DNA of 64,000 nt from Punica granatum (GCF_007655135.1 NC_045129.1:35713122-35777121), one strand, 5' to 3'; shown: positions 1 through 11,552, counted from the stretch's first letter. A program made the numbers and translations. The notes: generated by a model not told the origin, from the sequence alone.

Positions 1-582
1 TTATCCAAACTCTTCCTAACTATGTTCCTTTCCGTTTCCTTGTATATCTTTTTCTGTTCATTGACTAGAACATGAATTGCAGAGGGATGAAATATGCCCA
101 AGAAATAATTATTGTTCATTAAAGTCGAAGCATATAGATGTCATAAGGTCTTGATCGTATATATAATTAGTAGATGCATTCTTATCGGTGCAGAGTACGG
201 AGAGGGGGCTGAGGTGTCAACTCATGGAGATGTTTACAGCTACGGCATCCTCATGCTGGAGATGTTCACAGGGAAGAGGCCCACCGATGACATGTTCAGG
301 GATGGGCTGAACCTTCATCTCTTTGCCAAGGCAGCCTTTCCGGAGCGAGTTCTGCAGATAATTGACCCTGTCTTGCTCCGGGAGAGTCACGACGAGGATG
401 ATGGCCGAGACATCAGGAGAACTCAAAGGAGCCACGACAGGTTCCTTAAGATTCAAGAGTGTCTGGTCTCGATAGTGGAAATAGGATTGGTCTGCTCTTC
501 CGAAGTTCCAATTGGCAGGATGAGCATGAGAGACGTTGCAGCTGCTCTGCAGGCAATTAGGAAGAAGCTTACCGGAAGCTGA
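1..582 (+). CDS. LRR receptor-like kinase, last exon (5' part outside window)
   Basis: Positions 1-193 are the end of an intron (acceptor CAG at 191-193) and 194-582 is the final exon, ending in TGA. It encodes the C-terminal part of a Ser/Thr kinase domain: APE-type activation-segment end followed by YGxGAEVSTHGDVYSYGILMLE, GKRPTDDMF, and a C-lobe with IGLVCSSEVPIGRMSMRDV, ending KKLTGS. This is the pattern of LRR subfamily XII receptor kinases (EFR/Xa21-like), plasma-membrane pattern-recognition receptors. The intron is phase 1 and splits the APE glutamate codon, as shown by the paralogous exon ending at 5066. The exon is open and its acceptor is intact, so this copy may belong to a working gene. 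The paralogue at 5071-5875 aligns with it without gaps. Confidence 0.85.
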
Positions 583-1344
583 GGATATTGAAGACAGTAA
601 AAGATGCGGTCTATGTTACATCTAAATGAGGGTACTTTCACGTTGTTTTTAGAATGTATTTGGTAAGTTGTGATGTTGTGGTTCGACTCTAATTCCACTA
701 TTACATATGCTTCCCTTTTCTCATGAGCTGAATGTTGTGATGTTGTTTGATTTCTCATCGCAGATTTCTGATTTTTCTTTTACAAAACAAACTAAACATT
801 TATAATGGCTTAGCTACCAATAACTTTGTATATATTAGACGCTTTTAGAACCAAATATATTGTCTTGTGACTGTAAACTCATGACTAGAGGGACCACTAA
901 AGAATCAAGTAGTAACTTCCAATCGATACTTCCACTTCTTGGCCACAGGGTTGGCTTTTTTCGGTTGAGCCGAGGTCAAGTCAATAGTAGAGGGCCCCCC
1001 AACTGAAAAGAAGCGCCCTCCTTTCCAGTAGCAGAAATGAAGCCACTGAAGTTGCAACAAACAACAATTTGGTATAAGCAACAAACAACACTGAAAGAGC
1101 CCAAAAACCATTGCGGTTGTCGCATGCTCCGTATCTGACGCGCAGGATATACGCATGGGATGGCCCTTATTAGTAATTTTGTATACGAGGTAGCCACCAA
1201 CAATTTGGTACAAGTCCTTTTCCAGCCACCAAGACTTGCAAAGTCTTCCAGGCACAGCAAAATAGAAGTCTATGTCATGGGAAGAGAGCGACCACTAACA
1301 ACAATGCCTGCAGTCCAAGTGACTGTTTACTACTTGTAAAAGTC
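583..1344. other. 3' flank of receptor kinase, no gene seen
   Basis: Positions up to about 805 are the kinase 3' UTR/flank, shared with the downstream pseudogene copy. A minus-strand open frame at 905-1255 has no recognisable domain and is not called. A short direct repeat around CAACAATTTGGTA occurs near 1064 and 1199. Confidence 0.5.
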
Positions 1345-1672
1345 GGGGGATTCTATGGTGCAATCATTCAAATTGGTTGCACCGTACAACCATGAAAATT
1401 ACTAAAGATTTTAGTCAAAAGTATATATTTTTACTAAAAGGTTAAGTAAAACTTTATGAGATATGTGTAAATGACTTCAAAAGTTAATGCAACCTACCTT
1501 GAAATTTGTGTAATTTATTCCAAAATGTGTGCAATTTACTATATTTACCAGAAATTTAATAAAAAAATTAAGTAAATTACTATCAATTATAGTAATTTTC
1601 TTTGATTGTAAAGTGATTTATTTTGGTTGTACGATGCAACCACTTTAAAGTGATTGCGCCGTAGACCTTCCC
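1345..1672. mobile_element. Mutator-type MITE with 9-bp target-site duplication
   Basis: A 328-bp AT-rich segment is bounded by inverted repeats of about 45 bp. The left end runs from 1345 (GGGGGATTCTATGGTGCAAT...) and the right end, read on the minus strand from 1672, is GGGAAGGTCTACGGCGCAAT...; both arms then continue into TTGCACCGTACAACC or a near match. Flanking 9-mers GTAAAAGTC (1336-1344) and GTAAAAATC (1673-1681) differ at one base. Long terminal inverted repeats plus a 9-bp duplication are the signature of Mutator-like elements. No transposase is present, so it is non-autonomous. Confidence 0.8.
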
Positions 1673-2412
1673 GTAAAAATCGCTGAGACATGGTTATCCA
1701 TTTTGGACATATACTTCGGTGGAAACAAAACAGGTTGCGCTTATATCGAATATTAATGTAAATATAGATTGGCTATATATTCAGAATCTTCTTCCATAGG
1801 TATAGATGCATAAGGAAATAATGTCATGTTTTTGGTGTTAGATTAATCATGACTTTCTTATCAAAATTTTTAAAATTTTAAATTAACAAGACTTAGTTAT
1901 ACAAAAAAGAAGAAATGTCCCATTAAAAATAACTAACACATATATAATGGTATCGTTTAATTAATCATAGTTCATGATCCATCTCCAAGGTTTCTTGATT
2001 GAACTAGTGTATCAGCACGTGCAGTGCACTTAATTAATTAATTTTCAGTTTTGGTGAAATTTTTCGTTGATGTTCACCTTATGTTAGCACCATACAGTTT
2101 ACAGTAATTTCTTGTATTCGAAATAGTAGAACCAAACTCATACTTAGTCCATTCTAACCTGTCACTAAGAGGAAAAAATCATTTTAAAAGTTGCTAATTG
2201 TTGTTTATCAAGCTAGGGAATTCTATTTACTTACTAGAAGCCAATGGACTGCAGAAACAATAATATTCTTCTACGAAGGAATTTGCATGGTGCCGAGGAC
2301 AAAAATATTATTTTGATGGGAGGAATTTCTATAACCTCTCCGACGAAATAAGCAATATCTTTAATTCCTAAACCGATTTCCCAAAAGGATTAAGGCAGAT
2401 ATAATATGCTCA
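1673..2412. other. AT-rich intergenic DNA, no gene seen
   Basis: No coding frame, RNA gene or clear repeat was recognised here. It may be part of the Helitron-like element whose 3' terminus is at 3091, but no 5' end could be assigned. Confidence 0.4.
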
Positions 2413-2806
2413 AAATCAAACTCAAATTTCCTGCAGGTTCATACCTCCTTTCACCACCCAGCACCGAGCCGACCGACAGTTTCTATGTGGTGGTGGTCAT
2501 CGACTCCAACATTGAGCTCATCCTAGTGGACATAACCCAAGAGGCCGCTCTCAAGAAGTTCAAGCTCAAGGCGGGCGGCAGGAAGTATCAGCCTGATCTT
2601 GAGGTGGGAGCACTGCTCGGGCAACATGGTCTACTCCGCACAGGCATGGTTCGGCGGGGGTGGGCCAGTGCATGACATCGTGGTATAGCTCATGGGGGGA
2701 GCGAGGGGCTGAAGCATCCAGCCGTGCTAGTGTACGTGGACAGGAAGGTCGTCGTGATGCTGATGAAGAGGTTGATGTGGAATTTCAGGGTCAAAAACCC
2801 TTTCCT
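2413..2806 (+). pseudogene. DUF868-family gene fragment, frameshifted
   Basis: Three consecutive pieces in different frames read like the plant DUF868 domain. The first (about 2436-2600) has SFYVVVVIDSNIELILVDIT. The second (about 2600-2685) has RWEHCSGNMVYSAQAWFGGG followed by GPVHDIVV and a TAG stop. The third (about 2710-2800) has VLVYVDRKVVVMLMKRLMWN followed by FRVKNPF. Family members continue with 'FRGN' and a further block that is missing here. At least one frameshift (near 2600) and one stop break the gene, and both ends are truncated. The fragment ends next to an A-rich run and lies just upstream of a Helitron-like 3' end, so capture by that element is possible. DUF868 function is unknown. 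Confidence 0.65.
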
Positions 2807-3062
2807 AAAAAAAAAAAAGGAAAAACTTTTTGATTTGTTGAATGTGGGATATTAACTTTGTTAATTGACATAAAATTATAATTAGTTGATTATGAACCCA
2901 AATATATTATATATGACTTTTAACTTCTTCTTTTTTAGTTAAATGAATTCTGAAAAATATGTACTATACTCACCTTTCTGGATGCATTTAACTAAAAAGT
3001 ATAAAAATAAGAATTAATTTTCAATATTAATTTGATCATGTGAAACAAATGTTATCTAATCA

Positions 3063-3091
3063 ACCCGTGCACAACACGGTGAAATAACTAG
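3063..3091 (+). mobile_element. Helitron-like 3' terminus
   Basis: An imperfect palindrome CCCGTGCACAACACGG is followed after a short A-rich spacer by CTAG and then T (3088-3092). A hairpin about 10 nt before a terminal CTRR, inserted at A/T, is the Helitron 3' end signature. The same motif, inverted, occurs at 49679-49712. I could not define the matching 5' TC end, so the extent of the element is unknown. Confidence 0.45.
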
Positions 3092-3222
3092 TTTAATACG
3101 GGGGAGGCACCAATCCTCAAGTCTTCCAAACACAATAAGAGATATAGGAAAGTCAAGTCGCTACTAGAAGGGACCAGTTCTAGAACTGCCGTCCTTTTCA
3201 AGCATATAAACTTTTGCAGCTT

Positions 3223-5652
3223 GATCAATACTTCGTCTGTATAACCGGTTCACTGGATCTATCCCCAAACCTATATCCAACATGTCCCAACTAAATGATT
3301 TTCAAATTACATCCAATAGTTTCACGGGGGATGTTCCGACTTTCCGAAAGATGAGTAACCTCCTCTATTTCGGCATTGGTGCAAATTATCTGGGAAGGGA
3401 GCAAGCCAATGACCTCGACTTCCTGCGCTCCTTGACAAATGCCACAAATCTCTATTATCTTGGTATAAGTAATAACAATTTCGGAGGGGAAGTGCCCAAA
3501 TGCATCGGCAATCTGTCCATCACTATTGAATGGTTCGTGTTGGAAGGAAATGCTTTATCTGGAAACCCTGCGGAGTAGTGTAGGAAATCTCATAAATCTG
3601 GAGGTTTTGTCCGTGCATTTCAACAATTTTTCAGGTAGCATACCTCCCGAAATTGGAAATCTCAAAAAACTGAAGGGATTGCATCTCGCACAAAATATGC
3701 TCACCGGAGAGGTCCCGCACACCCTTGGGAATGTGTCAATGTTGTTTCACCTGTCCATGAGCAAAAACAATCTTCTGGGCACCATACCTTCCTCTCTGAG
3801 CAAGTGTCGGAGCTTATCATTTCTAGATCTTGCAGATAACAAGCTTGCTGGTGCCATACCCCCTGAGATTATGAGCCTGTCTTCTCTATCAATCTATGCC
3901 GATTTCTCGATGAACAATCTAACAGGCGAGCTTCCTGTGGAAATAGGGAACCTGAAACATCCTAGCAAATTACATCTCTCCGGAAACAAGTTGTCAGGAA
4001 AAATTCCAAGGAGTTTAGGTTGTTGTATGTCGCTGGATAACATGTTTACAGGTCCCATCCCTTCTACTCTGAGTTCCTTACGAGGGATTAAAGAATTGAT
4101 TCTCTCCCACAACAGGCTCTCAGGCCAAATTCCCGATTTCTTGGAGGATCTCAACCTTACAAATCTGTCTTTCAATAATTTTTAGGGCAATCTGCCTACG
4201 AGGAGGAGTTTTTGCAACTATAAGTGCAACCTCAGTTCTGGAAAATGAGAAGCTTTGTGGGGGTCCACCTGAATATCGGCTACCCAAATGTAAGTCAACC
4301 GCTAGATCAACTAATGACAGAGTGAGAAATGTTTCTATCTACACAGTGTCGGGGATTTTGGAAATAGTGTTTATGCTCTCGTTACTTTGTTTCCTCTGGC
4401 ATAGGAAACAGAGGAAAACAGTCGCTTCTAGCTCCTCAAACGACCTGTTTCTGAAAGTTTCATATCAAGACCTACTGAAAGCAACTGATGGGTTCTCCTC
4501 TGCCAATCTGATCGGGACCGGTAGTTTTGGATCAGTGTTTAAAGGGGTTCTTGCTTTGGATCAGACAACCATTGCCGTGAAAGTGCTTAATCTTGATCGT
4601 CATGCTGCATCGACGAGCTTCATTAAAGAGTGCGATGCCTTGAAAAACATCAGGCATCGAAATCTTGTTAAGGTACTCACGGCATGTTCGGGCACCGATT
4701 ACCAGGGCAATGACTTCACGGCCTTGGTATATGAGTTCATGGTCAATGGGAGCTTGGATGAGTGGCTACATCCCCGAGTTGGAATGAGTGTAGAGAGAGA
4801 GGTTATACCGAGGCAATTAGGTCTTCTCCAGAGGGTGAATATTGCCACAGATGTTGCTTGTGCTTTAGATTATCTCCATCATCAATGTGAAACACCCATG
4901 GTGCACTGCGATCTTAAGCCAAGCAATGTCCTCATTGACGGTGAAATGACTGGGCATATAGGTGATTTTGGGTTGGTCAGGTTCGTGCCAGGAGCTGCTA
5001 GGGAGCTGATTTCTGAGCTGACAAGTTCTATTGGAGTAAAAGGATCTCTCGGCTATATTGCACCTGGTAATTATCCAAACTCTTCCTAACCATGTTCCTT
5101 TACATTTCCTTGTATATCTTTTTCTGTTCATTGAGCAGAACATGAATTGCAGAGGGATGAAATATGCCCAAGAAATTATTATTGTTCATGAAAGTCGAAG
5201 CATATAGATGTCATAAGGTCTTGATCGTATATGTAATTAGTAGATGAATTCTTATTGGTGCAAAGTCCGGAGCGGGGGCTGAGGTGTCAACTCATGGAGA
5301 TGTTCACAGCTACGACATCCTTGTGCTGGAGATGTTCCCAGGGAAGAGGCCCACCGATGACATGTTCAATGATGGGCTGAACCTTCATCTCTTTGCCAAG
5401 GCAGCCTTTCCGGAGTGAGTTCTGCAGATAATTGACCCTGTCTTGCTTCGGGAGAGTTACGACGAGGATGATGGCCGCGACATCAGGAGAACTCGAAGGA
5501 GCCACGACAGGGTCCTTAAAATTCAAGTGTGTCTGGTCTAGATAGTGGAAATAGGATTGGTCTGTTCTTCCGAAGTTCCAAGTGGTAGGATGAGCACGAG
5601 AGACGTTGCAGCTGCTCTGCAGGCAATTAGGAAGAAGCTTACCGGAAGCTGA
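3223..5652 (+). pseudogene. LRR receptor-like kinase (EFR/Xa21-like) pseudogene
   Basis: This is a paralogue of the gene ending at 582. It begins within the LRR array: there is an in-frame TGA just upstream of 3223, and no signal peptide or early repeats. About nine LRRs run to 4200, then a C-rich cap (EKLCGGPPEYRLPKC), a transmembrane segment near 4330-4400 and a kinase domain: GTGSFGSVFKG, catalytic HCDLKPSN (a non-RD kinase with HCD instead of HRD), GDFG. The exon ends at 5066, followed by a GT donor. Lesions: a frameshift near 3570, a small LRR deletion near 4020-4045, a TAG stop at 4183-4185 with a frameshift just after it, acceptor CAG changed to CAA at 5261-5263, CGA to TGA at 5416 and TCG to TAG at 5539. 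The kinase exon 4203-5066 is otherwise open. The gene is dead. Confidence 0.9.
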
Positions 5653-5875
5653 GGATATTGAAGACAGTAAAAGATGCAGTCTATGTTACATCTAAATGAG
5701 TGTACTTTCACGTTGTTTTAAGTATGTATTTGGTAAGTTGTGATGTTGTGGTTTGACTCTAATTCCACTATTACGTATGCTTCCTTTTTCTCATGAGTTG
5801 AATGTTGTGATGTTGTTTGATTTCTCATCGTAGATTTCTGATTTTTCTTTTACAAAACAAACTAAATGTTTATAA
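5071..5875 (+). repeat. Tandem paralogous block matching 1-805
   Basis: Intron, last exon and 3' flank of the kinase pseudogene align to 1-805 at a constant offset of 5070, with only scattered substitutions and no net insertion or deletion. Similarity stops at about 5875, where copia sequence begins. The block shows that the two receptor-kinase copies arose by a fairly recent tandem duplication. Confidence 0.9.
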
Positions 5876-5876
5876 G

Positions 5877-6427
5877 GAGGGTGTTGAGGTATTTAAAGGG
5901 TACTCTTTCATAGGGATTAAGTTCTGTAGAGTCAAGGAGTTCAAGTTGTTGGGATATTTTGACAGTGATTGGGCTGGATCAGTGGATGATATAAGAAGAA
6001 CTTCTGGCTATTGCTTCACATTTGGATCAGGATGCTTTTCGTGGTGTTCAAAGAAGCAAGAGTTAGTGGCTCAATCAACTGCAGAAACTGAATTCATTGC
6101 AGCAACTACAGCCGTGAATCAAGCAATATGGCTGGAGAAAGTGATGAATGATCTGCATCTGCAGCAAGAGAACAACATAGAGGTGTTTGTGGACAACCAA
6201 GTTACTCTGGCCATTTCACAAAATCCAGTCTTTCATGTAGAACAAAGCATTTCAAAGTTAAGTATTATTTCCTGAGGGAAGTGCAGAGATTAGGTGAAGT
6301 GAAGCCGGTATATTGCAGTTTAGACAACTAACTTGCAGATATATTCACTGAGTCATTTCATGTTGGTCGGCTTGAAGCTCTTAGAGATAAGTTAGGTGTG
6401 TGTGCAGCTCATAATTCGGGAGGCAAA
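5877..6427 (+). mobile_element. Truncated Ty1/copia pol fragment (RNase H end)
   Basis: The sequence starts abruptly at the copia motif VLRYLKGT and continues as the RNase H region: GYFDSDWAGSVDDIRRTSGY, SWCSKKQELVAQSTAETEF and the FVDNQ block. It ends near LADIFTESFHVGRLEALRDK. A TAG follows YLKGTLS, the 5' end of the fragment is in a different frame from the rest, and a TAA replaces the Q of the usual DNQLADIFTK motif, so it cannot encode a working enzyme. Everything upstream (gag, protease, integrase, most of RT) is absent. The left edge coincides with the end of the receptor-kinase duplicate. Confidence 0.85.
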
Positions 6428-6706
6428 TGTTGGTGAATTTTGAGCTGTTACTGTTACTTTTACTGACGTCTTAGTGCCGTTTTCTGTTCAGTTTACTGAG
6501 GTCCTAATCTTTAGGGGCAACTAGCTGTTGTGGCTATATTTTAGGAAGTCAGTTGCTTTACTTTCTGGTCAAGTTGGTTGTTAGTAATGGGTCTTTTTGC
6601 TCAAGAATTCAGTTAGAAGTCACTTGTACTTATTCTGCATTTTGATAGATTAATGAACTGATCCATTCAGCTCCAATTCTCAGTCTATTTTCTCAAATCT
6701 TAAACA
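6428..6706 (+). mobile_element. Probable 3' LTR of the copia fragment
   Basis: Directly after the pol end and a purine-rich tract (GGGAGGCAAA) the sequence begins with TGTTGG, as an LTR would, and a plausible terminal CA lies at 6705-6706. No 5' LTR is present to confirm the limits, so the right boundary is tentative. Confidence 0.45.
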
Positions 6707-6796
6707 CGAGCGAGTGAAGTTTGCAGAAATACAGTGAGTTTGCCGCGATACTGTTGAAATAGCAAAAAGAATAACACGAACAATGTTTTCGAGGAA

Positions 6797-7514
6797 ACAT
6801 GGAGGCTTAAACCTCTTCACCTTCTGCCACATATTTTTGCACTTCTTCGGGGGACAATCCTTTGATGATCACTTTACCAGAAAGGATGCATCTGCCTAGT
6901 GTCCTTAGCTCCACATGCTTGGACTTCCCCGTGAGCAAAAGTGTAAGCTGAAACAATAAAAGAATGGAGACAGGTTTAATTTATCATACCTGACAAGGTC
7001 CTGAAGATTTTCCTTCTTTTTGATCCAATACTTTGAAACTACGGTGATATCATGCTAAATGCCTGCTAAAGGTAAATTCCAGGTGATAGAAGTTCGAGAA
7101 TGGGAATACCTCTGGCATCACGCATTTGATCTCGATGCAGTAATTGCAACCTTTGGAATAGTACATGAGTGAGTCCCTTTTGTCCCTCACTTCTTCGCAG
7201 GAAGCACAGTACCAAGACTCATCGTCATAGTTCGGGACAAGTTCATCAGATGATTCTCCTGTTTAAGGGCCCGGGCAATGGTCCCCAGAGCAGATGGATG
7301 GTGAAATCGCAAGCCAGACAGCAGTACACAGGCATATCATTGCATGGCTCACTGCAGAGTTGCACTTCTTCTCATGGTCCATGGGGTTCGAGTTCTCAAG
7401 GAAGATAAGAAGATGAGTACGGCCATCGTATATTATGCAGGGGTCATGTTTGAGGGATGCACAGCTGACATCACTTTTACCATCGGCCATTTCCTCTGAT
7501 CGCGGACTCCACAT
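6797..7514 (-). pseudogene. DC1 (C1-like zinc finger) protein remnant
   Basis: Read on the minus strand, a first segment from 7514 contains HLLIFLENSNPMDHEKKCNS and then, after a frameshift near 7365, CSEPCNDMPVYCCLACDFTI: the spaced Cys/His pattern of a plant DC1 domain. A second frame change near 7245 leads to WYCASCEEVRDKRDSLMYYS, the WYC-x2-C core of another DC1 unit, ending at a donor near 7111. An intron with acceptor CAG near 6950 leads to a last segment ending SPEEVQKYVAEGEEV and TAA at 6797. DC1 proteins are a large plant family of mostly unknown function. Two frameshifts and loss of the sequence between the two DC1 units make this a pseudogene; the last exon assignment is less certain. 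Confidence 0.6.
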
Positions 7515-7540
7515 ATTTATAGGGAAGGAGGATTCAAGGG

Positions 7541-8350
7541 AGTTTCATTGTCATCCGCAGGGATGCATCATTATCCTTGTATGTGTATATATATATATAT
7601 ATTTGTATACGCATACAAGTAAACTATGCATTGTGATTATCATTTAATTAATTAACAAAATAAATTAACTGATTAAATATTTCCCTTTCGAAATGGTACA
7701 TCAATAATATCAATTGATCTCTAACCTAATGTTGTTCTGCCTCAGGATGTTCAAGTGGTCCAGGGGCATTCTGGACTGCTTTGAAGCGTCACGAGCATTT
7801 ACGGGTAATGTATGTTGGTGTTATCGGAACGGTTTGAACTGTGCTGTTGGATTTCAACCGGGCACTTCATGTTGGATCTAGCGCTAGTTTCCTTCATTTT
7901 GGCCCCCCAGTTCGTAAAGCGAACGAGTCCAAAGTTTCTTTGCTTAATAGTATTGCCTGAAAGTCGTACTGCAAAATTATGATGCATTAATTAACAATTC
8001 CTTGATTATCTTTCATTGCATAGACATGCTATATGAAACAAGATGATGCTGAATCACCAGAAATTTCATCGAACGCTAACATTTCACGCTGATACCTCAG
8101 CCAAGCATTGATTCACAAAAGCCGATTAATTCTTTGCCTCTTCCATGTAGAGTGCCTCTGGTTTCGGTTTATCTTCATCTATCTTCCTGCATACAATGTG
8201 ACAGACTAAACTCGAAAATTCTCAAGCGAAGGCTATACAAGCATGTGTTTACAAAACCTAGTGAAACGTATATCTGGTTAACAATCACGTAAGCTATGTT
8301 CGTATGCTATACTTTTTCCGTGTCCTTATAAGATGTACATATAGAGACCC
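7541..8350. other. Intergenic, no gene seen
   Basis: Contains a short TA tract near 7586. The part next to 8351 is the expected 3' UTR of PHT2;1. No gene or repeat recognised. Confidence 0.5.
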
Positions 8351-11300
8351 TCATAGGACACATGACAGGAGCCTGGTCAGTACCCAAGTATAGAACACTG
8401 CAAATAAGGCACCGACAGGAATTGTAACTGCCCATGAGACCACAATCTCCTTCACGGTTTCTGCCCTCACACTGTTGAGCCCCCTCGCGAACCCGACCCC
8501 CATCACTGCCCCGACCAAGGTGTGGGTTGCTGAGATTGGCAACCCGAGCTTTGATGCAAAGAGGACAACTGAAGCTGCTGCAAACTCTGCTGCAAACCCC
8601 CGGGTAGGAGTTAGTTCAGTTATCTTCTTCCCGATTGTAGCAATCACCCGGTACCCCCACACCATGAGACCTGCACGGGAAGAGAATGATTTCTGCATCA
8701 CATAACGTGATGAACGGAACGAATCAGTGAGTTATCGTTTTGAAAATTGAACTAGTCACACTGGAAAACTGACCCCTGGTTGGTGAAGTTACATGAAAAA
8801 AGATATCTACAAGCAAACCCATTGAACCATAGTCAGTGTTCAGTTGCTCTTCCAGTGAATCGGCTAATTCTCGCTTCGCACCAGCCCCCCTTTTCCTTAG
8901 AGCTAATCGATTCATGTTATCGATGTCTTTTGACTAATGTTATTTCAGCATAGTTGATCTGTTAAACCTACAATTAAACTGGTTAGACGGGCGAATTTTT
9001 CTGAAAACTCTGGTCACAAGTCAGAATTTTTCTGCATTTTTGAGTCCACTAGATTGAGACTACACAGGATTGTCCCACCTGCGACAATCCCGAACCCTCC
9101 CCATGCAAGAACATCGGTCGGGATCACGATCTTGGCTCCGCTGGCCCCTCCATGGAGAATGGACAATGCAGCAGCCAAAGGGCCAATGGCATTTGATACG
9201 TCATTTCCACCATGGGCGAAGGACATGAAGCAAGCAGACAGGACCTGCATATACCCGAAGACCCCGTAGACTATCTCCAGCTGCGTACCCTTGGGGCCTG
9301 CAACTTTTGCGAGGAAACCAATGCTCTGATCCATGGCAGGCTGAGTTTCTCTGGGCTTCGCCACTTCTGATGGTGAAGAGCCGGCGGCTTCGTTAAGGAG
9401 GTGGCCAAGCTGTTTTCGGATGATCCGGTTCACCAGGAAAGCCCCTGTAGACCCACAGGCCAAGGCCTGGGCTGCCGCTAATGGGAGGCTCTTGCTGAGC
9501 GGGAACGCGACGAAAGAAATTGCAGTGACTCCGAGAAAAACTGCAATTGGAGCAGCAGCTGCAGCTGCCTGTCCTGGGTTTGGAGCACTGTATACAAACT
9601 GCAGCATAGAGAATTTGGTAAGAACTAGGAATCATGCCGCTCCTTAATTGTTCGCGATGTATGTACGTCTTACCCTTCTGATACATTTGTAGACAAGAAA
9701 TGAGACGAGTGCTCCCATAAGCGGGGATATGACCCACGAGGAAGTTACCCGAACCAGAGAGCTCCAGAAGACAGCTCCTGGCCCACCGTATACAAGGCCA
9801 AAGCCGACCATCGATCCAACAATGCAATGGGTGGTAGACACGGGCCATCCATAGTAGGAAGCGACCTGATAAAAATGAGACCACAAAACTCAATTTATTA
9901 AGAAGCTAAAAACATATGGAAAAATAAAAACATTTCCTAATCTTAACGACTTGAACATCTACATAGCATGACCTACACAGCATCTTTCCATGTCAAAGTG
10001 AAGATTTCATGTCAAGTGAAGATTTCCAGTCCATTCACAGTGATCTGCTGTTTGTGAATCAGACAGCTCTGACGAATCTACTCGTACATCTTGAAAGAAG
10101 AAGAACTAATTTGATGCTTGAGTCCTGATACAACCTCTTCTGATATCTAGTGCAAAGACATAATTGTCCGTATGTTTCAAGAAGTTCCGAACTAGATAAA
10201 AGTCCAACTAAGACCGGAATTAAGAGAGCACAGCTAACTATTTGCTGTTAAAAGGCTCTGTCCATGCATGCCATGCCAAATTTAAATTATCTTCTTCCTA
10301 AAAATCAGAAATCCTCTTCTGGAGTATGTTCTGTTTCATTACCGCACGTAGATATATGTACTAAGCAATTCTAAATGAACCGTCTGTAGGACTTCTTCAG
10401 GGACTCCTAGGTATTATTTCCCCTAATGTCTTTTTTAGTGGGGAGAGGAAGATAGCAGGTAAAACTATTGGTCTGCAGAGAAAACGGAAGTAATAACTGC
10501 AGTATGATCGCGATTGGCACGTGTTGGAAGTTAGACGCGTCCTACTATTCTATTGTCTGATAGACTATGCACAGCGATGATCGTGAGTCAGTCAGTCCGA
10601 TGATGGATGCTATATCGTGAGAGTAATGAACGAGGAGTAATAGTGTTTTCAGGCTCTTGGTCTTTCACATTCATTCATATGAAGCTGAAGCACACTGCAC
10701 AAATAGAATTAAAAGAAACTGGACAAACCTGCATATACTGAACATGAAAATATGTGTTGAGTGGACCGAAAATTTTACTGGTTTATACAAAAATGATAGT
10801 GATTAGAAGTAAAAATGAGAGAGACTGTGGACCTGCAACCAAGTTCCAGCAGCAGCCAAAGAAGAGAGCAACCCGGCAAAGAGCAAACTATCCTTTCCCT
10901 TGAAGACATCAGTCACGAGGATGCCCTTCTGCATCGTGCTCGTGACGTGAGTTCCCATCAGCAGCGCCCCTGAGAACTCAAGCACTGCAGCAGTCAGCAC
11001 TGCCTGCCGGAGCGTCAAGGCCCCGGATCCCACCGAGGTCCCCATAGCATTGGCCACATCGTTCGCCCCGATATTCCAAGCCATGTAGAAGCCTAGCAGC
11101 AGGGTCGCATAGGACAGGACCCGTGTTTTCAGGCCAGGCCCTGCCATCGAGCCCATGAAGAGTGGGAGGGAAAGCGCAGCAAATGCTATAAATGCGGAGA
11201 TCGCCGAAGCAGAGCGTGAGGAGATGTTGAAGGCCCGTGCCATTCCCGAAGTGTCAATGGCATCCTCCTGAGTGCCCGCTTCTGTGGCTTCATGGCGGCT

Positions 11301-11552
11301 GATCTGGAGAGGGATGCCTTCCTCGAATATGGGTTCGTGTTCGGGTTCGACAAAGGAGGAGACGCTCGCAAGGGGGCGGCCGAGCAACCTAACCGAGCTG
11401 TTCTTGAGGTGAAGTGGAGTGTCTCCCCTTCTGAGGAAGTGAGTTTCTTTAGCGAGTGAAGAAGGGGACCGGAACTTGGGGAGATGAGGAAGAAGACATT
11501 GCTGGGATGGTGCTCTGTTTCTGGTGGAAGATATGCAATAAGAGGAGTTCAT
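8351..11552 (-). CDS. PHT2-1: Chloroplast low-affinity phosphate transporter PHT2;1
   Basis: Four exons on the minus strand: 11552-10833, 9865-9674, 9598-9079 and 8670-8351, total 1752 nt, 583 aa, close to the usual length. Introns are GT-AG with phases 0, 0 and 1. The first about 70 residues are rich in S, R and L with few acidic residues, like a chloroplast transit peptide. The rest is a PHO4-family (PF01384) sodium- or proton-coupled phosphate symporter with two inverted halves. The first signature is [10 protein letters not shown] (residues 162-171) and the second [11 protein letters not shown] (about 433-443). Both key Asn-Asp pairs are present. The family imports phosphate across the inner chloroplast envelope in green tissue. 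A CT-rich leader lies immediately 5' of the ATG. No lesions seen. Confidence 0.95.

Noticed and set aside
905..1255. 116-codon minus-strand open frame
   Set aside because: No domain, low-complexity internal repeats, and no splice or start context that supports a gene.
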